From Natronocella acetinitrilica (lineage in GTDB: Bacteria > Pseudomonadota > Gammaproteobacteria > Nitrococcales > Aquisalimonadaceae): a stretch of DNA of 64,000 bases. Every line of letters begins with the position of its first letter. The first letter of the stretch is position 1. This document shows positions 61,828-64,000 of the stretch, piece after piece. The stretch covers positions 237,755-301,754 of the forward strand of contig NZ_JALJXV010000008.1 in the NCBI RefSeq assembly GCF_024170285.1. Direction: 5' to 3'. A program made the translations under genes and the position numbers. A model generated the notes under the pieces. That model saw nothing but the letters and a program-made list of their open reading frames with translations, ran no database searches and was not told the origin of the DNA.

Positions 61828-62622
61828 ATGAATACCACAGCAAGCGCGGTACCAGCAGCCGTCAACACCATAGAGCTGGAATCGAAGGTCAAGCAGATGT
61901 ACGAGGATGTTGCCAACAACCCGCACGGCGACTTCCACTTTGCCATGGGACGTAGCCTGACCGAGAGTCTCGGCTACGCGGCCAGCGAACTCGACCGCAT
62001 ACCGACAGAGGCGGTGGACTCGTTCGCCGGCGTAGGCTGCCCGCTGCTACTAGCGGATATCCGCGAAGGGGCGACGGTGCTTGATCTGGGCAGCGGCTCC
62101 GGCACGGATGCTTTCATGGCGGCCCTACGCGCTGGCCCGGACGGGCTAGTGCATGGCGTCGACATGACGGAGGCGCAACGCAAAAAGGCGAGCGACCTTG
62201 CAGTGAAAGCGGGATTCGCCAACGTCCATTTCCATGCCGGATACATCGAGTCTCCACCAATCGCCGATGCCACGGTGGATGTTGTCATCAGCAACGGTGT
62301 GATCAATCTGTCTCCAGATAAAGGCTGGGTTTTCAGGGAGGTGGCGCGGGTATTGCGGCCAGGAGGGAGGCTTTCGCTCTCCGATATCGTCACCGAGAAG
62401 CCGCTGCCATCTGACGTTACCTGTAACGCAACACTCTGGGCTGCCTGCATCGGCGGAGCCATGCAGGAGGACGACTACCAGGCGGCCATCGAGGCGGCCG
62501 GCTTGCGGGTCGTCCAGGTAAGGACGAATCCACAGTACGCGTTCCTGACGGACTCTGCGCGTGGTGCAGCCAAGACCTATGGCGTCAAGAGCGTCAACCT
62601 CTGCGCCGTCAAGGACGCCTGA
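61828..62622 (+). CDS. ArsM-like SAM-dependent methyltransferase
   Basis: From ATG 61828 (GGAGG upstream) the protein is 264 residues. It has motif I VLDLGSGSGTDAFM (residues 84-97), VDMTEAQRKKA and VLRPGGRLSLSDIV, matching arsenite methyltransferases. Cys71 (FAGVGCPLLL) and Cys207 (WAACIGGAMQEDDY) correspond to arsenite-binding positions. Cys199 and Cys259 are extra. It is a paralogue of the fused protein at 59407 but lacks the membrane domain. Substrate may be As(III), Sb(III), Se or an organic electrophile. It heads an operon with a cupin and a membrane protein. Confidence 0.8.
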   Translation: MNTTASAVPAAVNTIELESKVKQMYEDVANNPHGDFHFAMGRSLTESLGYAASELDRIPTEAVDSFAGVGCPLLLADIREGATVLDLGSGSGTDAFMAALRAGPDGLVHGVDMTEAQRKKASDLAVKAGFANVHFHAGYIESPPIADATVDVVISNGVINLSPDKGWVFREVARVLRPGGRLSLSDIVTEKPLPSDVTCNATLWAACIGGAMQEDDYQAAIEAAGLRVVQVRTNPQYAFLTDSARGAAKTYGVKSVNLCAVKDA

Positions 62623-62648
62623 TCTAGAGAACACCAGGAGAAACGGTC

Positions 62649-63143
62649 ATGAAACTGAAGACTTTCTGCACTCACGCAACCCTCCTCGGGATCGCCAGTT
62701 CAGCGCTCTTCACGGCTGCTGCCTCGGATAATCACCACTACACGCCGGGGCAGGGTGGCCACATCATGGTGACACCAGATCAACTCGACTGGGGCTCGGT
62801 GGCCTCAATGGAGGGCGATGCGAAGATCACGATCATCGAGGGAAATCTGGCTGAGGAGGCGCCTTTCACCATTCGCCTGCGTCTGCCCGAAAACTACATC
62901 GTGCACCCCCATGTTCACCCGGCGTACGAGCGAGTCACGGTGCTCAGCGGCACATTCCATTTCGCTCATGGCGACACCTTCGACCGTGACGCGACAATGG
63001 CGCTTACCCCCGGCAGCTTCGCGATCATGGCGCCAGGAGAGCCCATGTTCGCGTTTACCGAGGAGGAAACCATCATTCAGCTCCATGGCGAAGGTCCGTG
63101 GGGGATCGATTACATCCATGAAGAGCATGATCCGAGAAACTAG
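62649..63143 (+). CDS. Periplasmic cupin-domain protein
   Basis: The 164-residue product has a signal peptide (MKLKTFCTHATLLGIASSAL, cleavage near AAA-SDN). A single cupin domain follows with metal ligands in HPHVHPAYE (His86, His88, His90, Glu94) and His147 in QLHGEG. Small exported cupins of this type are not well described and may bind a metal or convert a small substrate. It is 26 bp after the methyltransferase with AGGAG before its ATG, so it belongs to the same operon. Confidence 0.75.
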   Translation: MKLKTFCTHATLLGIASSALFTAAASDNHHYTPGQGGHIMVTPDQLDWGSVASMEGDAKITIIEGNLAEEAPFTIRLRLPENYIVHPHVHPAYERVTVLSGTFHFAHGDTFDRDATMALTPGSFAIMAPGEPMFAFTEEETIIQLHGEGPWGIDYIHEEHDPRN

Positions 63144-63801
63144 TCGGCGGCAGAGCGCGGTCGGGCCGGGGACGTTGATCCCCGGCCCGGGGGCGACGGA
63201 TAAATCGCCTGCTGCTTCAGGGCACCTTATTCGCCGTGCGAGGCTCCCGCTTCTGGCGTTAGCCGTTCTGGGCGTCGGTGCGACAGGGGTCATGGTGCAG
63301 CCGGAACCCACTTTAGCGGGCCTCGCTCTGGCAGCCGCCGCCTACGCGTTCCTGTTGGCAATTCCATTTGTGCCGGCAATGGAAATAGGCCTGTTACTCA
63401 TGGCGTTATTCGGTCCCGCTGGGGCAGTCACTGCCTACGTCGCAACCGTTGTCGGCCTCAACCTGGCCTACGGCGTCGGACGCGTCCTCTCGCAGTCGAA
63501 GCGACCGGTCTCGCGCATTCACCTGGCAAAGCGACCCCTGCCGGCGTGGCTCCAGTCCATAGCACGGCGACTACCCCGGAATACGGGGTGCGTTCTGATG
63601 CTGGGCGTGCTCCTCAATGTACCGGGCAACACCATTGTCGGCGGCGGTGGCGGAATCGCCTTGACCTATGGCGCAACCCGCGCGCTATCCTGGCCGCGAT
63701 TCGCACTAACAGTCGCCATTGCCACCTCAGCGCTGCCAATCCTGTTCATCCTGGGATTCGTAAGCCTGGAGCAGTTGGTAAGCGGTAGCGGAGCACAGTA
63801 A
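63127..63801 (+). CDS. Small integral membrane protein (DedA/TVP38-like possible)
   Basis: From ATG 63127, overlapping the end of the cupin gene, the product is up to 224 residues with about six hydrophobic segments: LPLLALAVLGVGATGVMVQP, LALAAAAYAFLLAIPFVPAM, LLLMALFGPAGAVTAYVATV, CVLMLGVLLNVPGNTIVGGG and FALTVAIATSALPILFILGF. The FVPAMEIG, LNVPGN and GGGGGIAL segments suggest a transport-type membrane hairpin as in the DedA/TVP38 fold. A start at TTG 63175 would also work. Its role may be export of the methylated product, which is an inference. Confidence 0.6.
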   Translation: MIRETSRRQSAVGPGTLIPGPGATDKSPAASGHLIRRARLPLLALAVLGVGATGVMVQPEPTLAGLALAAAAYAFLLAIPFVPAMEIGLLLMALFGPAGAVTAYVATVVGLNLAYGVGRVLSQSKRPVSRIHLAKRPLPAWLQSIARRLPRNTGCVLMLGVLLNVPGNTIVGGGGGIALTYGATRALSWPRFALTVAIATSALPILFILGFVSLEQLVSGSGAQ

Positions 63802-63922
63802 GTGCCCATGCTGGATCTCGAATGACCACAGCCGCTAGTGCGTGTAATGTATATTATGTTAAATCTCATACGAATGGGCCAGAGCCTCTCCTCTTGTGTG
63901 TGTAATTGTCGACTTCCCGTGT
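63802..63922. other. Junction between the membrane-protein gene and IS3 end
   Basis: This 120-bp stretch codes for nothing I can recognise. It is AT-richer than the operon (TGTATATTATGTTAAAT near 63848) and probably contains the left inverted repeat of the IS3 element. I cannot fix its boundary. Confidence 0.4.
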
Positions 63923-64000
63923 TTAGGCCCATCCGAAACTAGAGGTTTCCGGTTCGTTTAGCTGCCGGTATTCGGCAGGCGTCAAATCCCCAAGCGAGTC
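63923..64000 (-). CDS. IS3-family transposase, C-terminal end (cut by window)
   Basis: On the minus strand the frame entering from the right edge ends DSLGDLTPAEYRQLNEPETS and then SFGWA before TAA (63923-63925). The DSLGxLTPAEYR end is typical of IS3-family OrfB proteins. Only 25 codons are visible, so intactness is not known. Confidence 0.75.
   Translation of the reverse strand, partial: DSLGDLTPAEYRQLNEPETSSFGWA

Noticed and set aside
1..64000. tRNA, rRNA and CRISPR loci
   Set aside because: No clover-leaf-like segments with TTCGA arms in an intergenic setting, no rRNA-like sequence and no regularly spaced repeats were seen. TTCGA matches lie inside genes.

Overview
This window looks like chromosomal DNA from a high-GC gammaproteobacterium. 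The gene orders match those known from gammaproteobacteria: comEC-exbB-exbD-lpxK-kdsB-ptp-rne, yceD-rpmF-plsX-fabHDG-acpP-fabF-pabC-mltG-tmk-holB-pilZ-tatD, and mfd-csiV. The paired MTI phosphorylase and HPRT and the agmatine route to putrescine recall pseudomonads and Ectothiorhodospiraceae. I infer a relative of the Ectothiorhodospiraceae, but the sequence alone does not fix the genus. I saw no rRNA, tRNA or CRISPR array.

Layout. Positions 1-7.4 kb carry a two-receiver response regulator (cut by the left edge), two NUDIX hydrolases, a 2-hydroxyacid dehydrogenase, a class II amidotransferase and an acyltransferase. They also hold an envelope module: an L,D-transpeptidase facing an Lpp-like lipoprotein across a shared terminator, then a second L,D-transpeptidase and a glutaredoxin-like protein. 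Positions 7.5-8.5 kb are a decayed insertion. A second, truncated dusA 5' end lies about 980 bp upstream of the intact dusA, and the DNA between holds AT-rich sequence, a small ORF and an IS3-type transposase tail. Positions 8.5-25 kb are housekeeping genes: dusA, TatD, an acyl-CoA synthetase, thiD, an Rrf2 regulator, ispG, mazG, two exported hydrolases, an MFS carrier, acpH, a thioesterase, rhlB, HPRT and MTI phosphorylase.

Positions 24.5-36.9 kb carry csiV-mfd, aguB-aguA, sfsA, lolC-lolD, a DUF2062 protein and comEC. The ComEC metallo-beta-lactamase domain appears to have lost its metal ligands. Positions 37-46 kb carry exbBD, lpxK, kdsB, a tyrosine phosphatase, rne on the opposite strand behind a long leader, rluC, sppA and a Maf protein. 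Positions 46.4-58 kb are the conserved fatty-acid and replication cluster. It contains a roughly 110-nt hairpin between acpP and fabF and an AMP-ligase fragment between holB and pilZ.

The most unusual part is 59.4-63.8 kb. An ECF-type sigma factor and its zinc-type anti-sigma factor sit between two related ArsM-like methyltransferases. One is fused to a four-helix MerC-like membrane domain. The other starts a divergent operon with a periplasmic cupin and a small integral membrane protein, behind a GGAAC-N17-CGTC promoter-like sequence. I read this as a candidate stress-inducible metalloid or electrophile methylation module. Its substrate is unknown. The window ends in the C-terminus of an IS3-family transposase.
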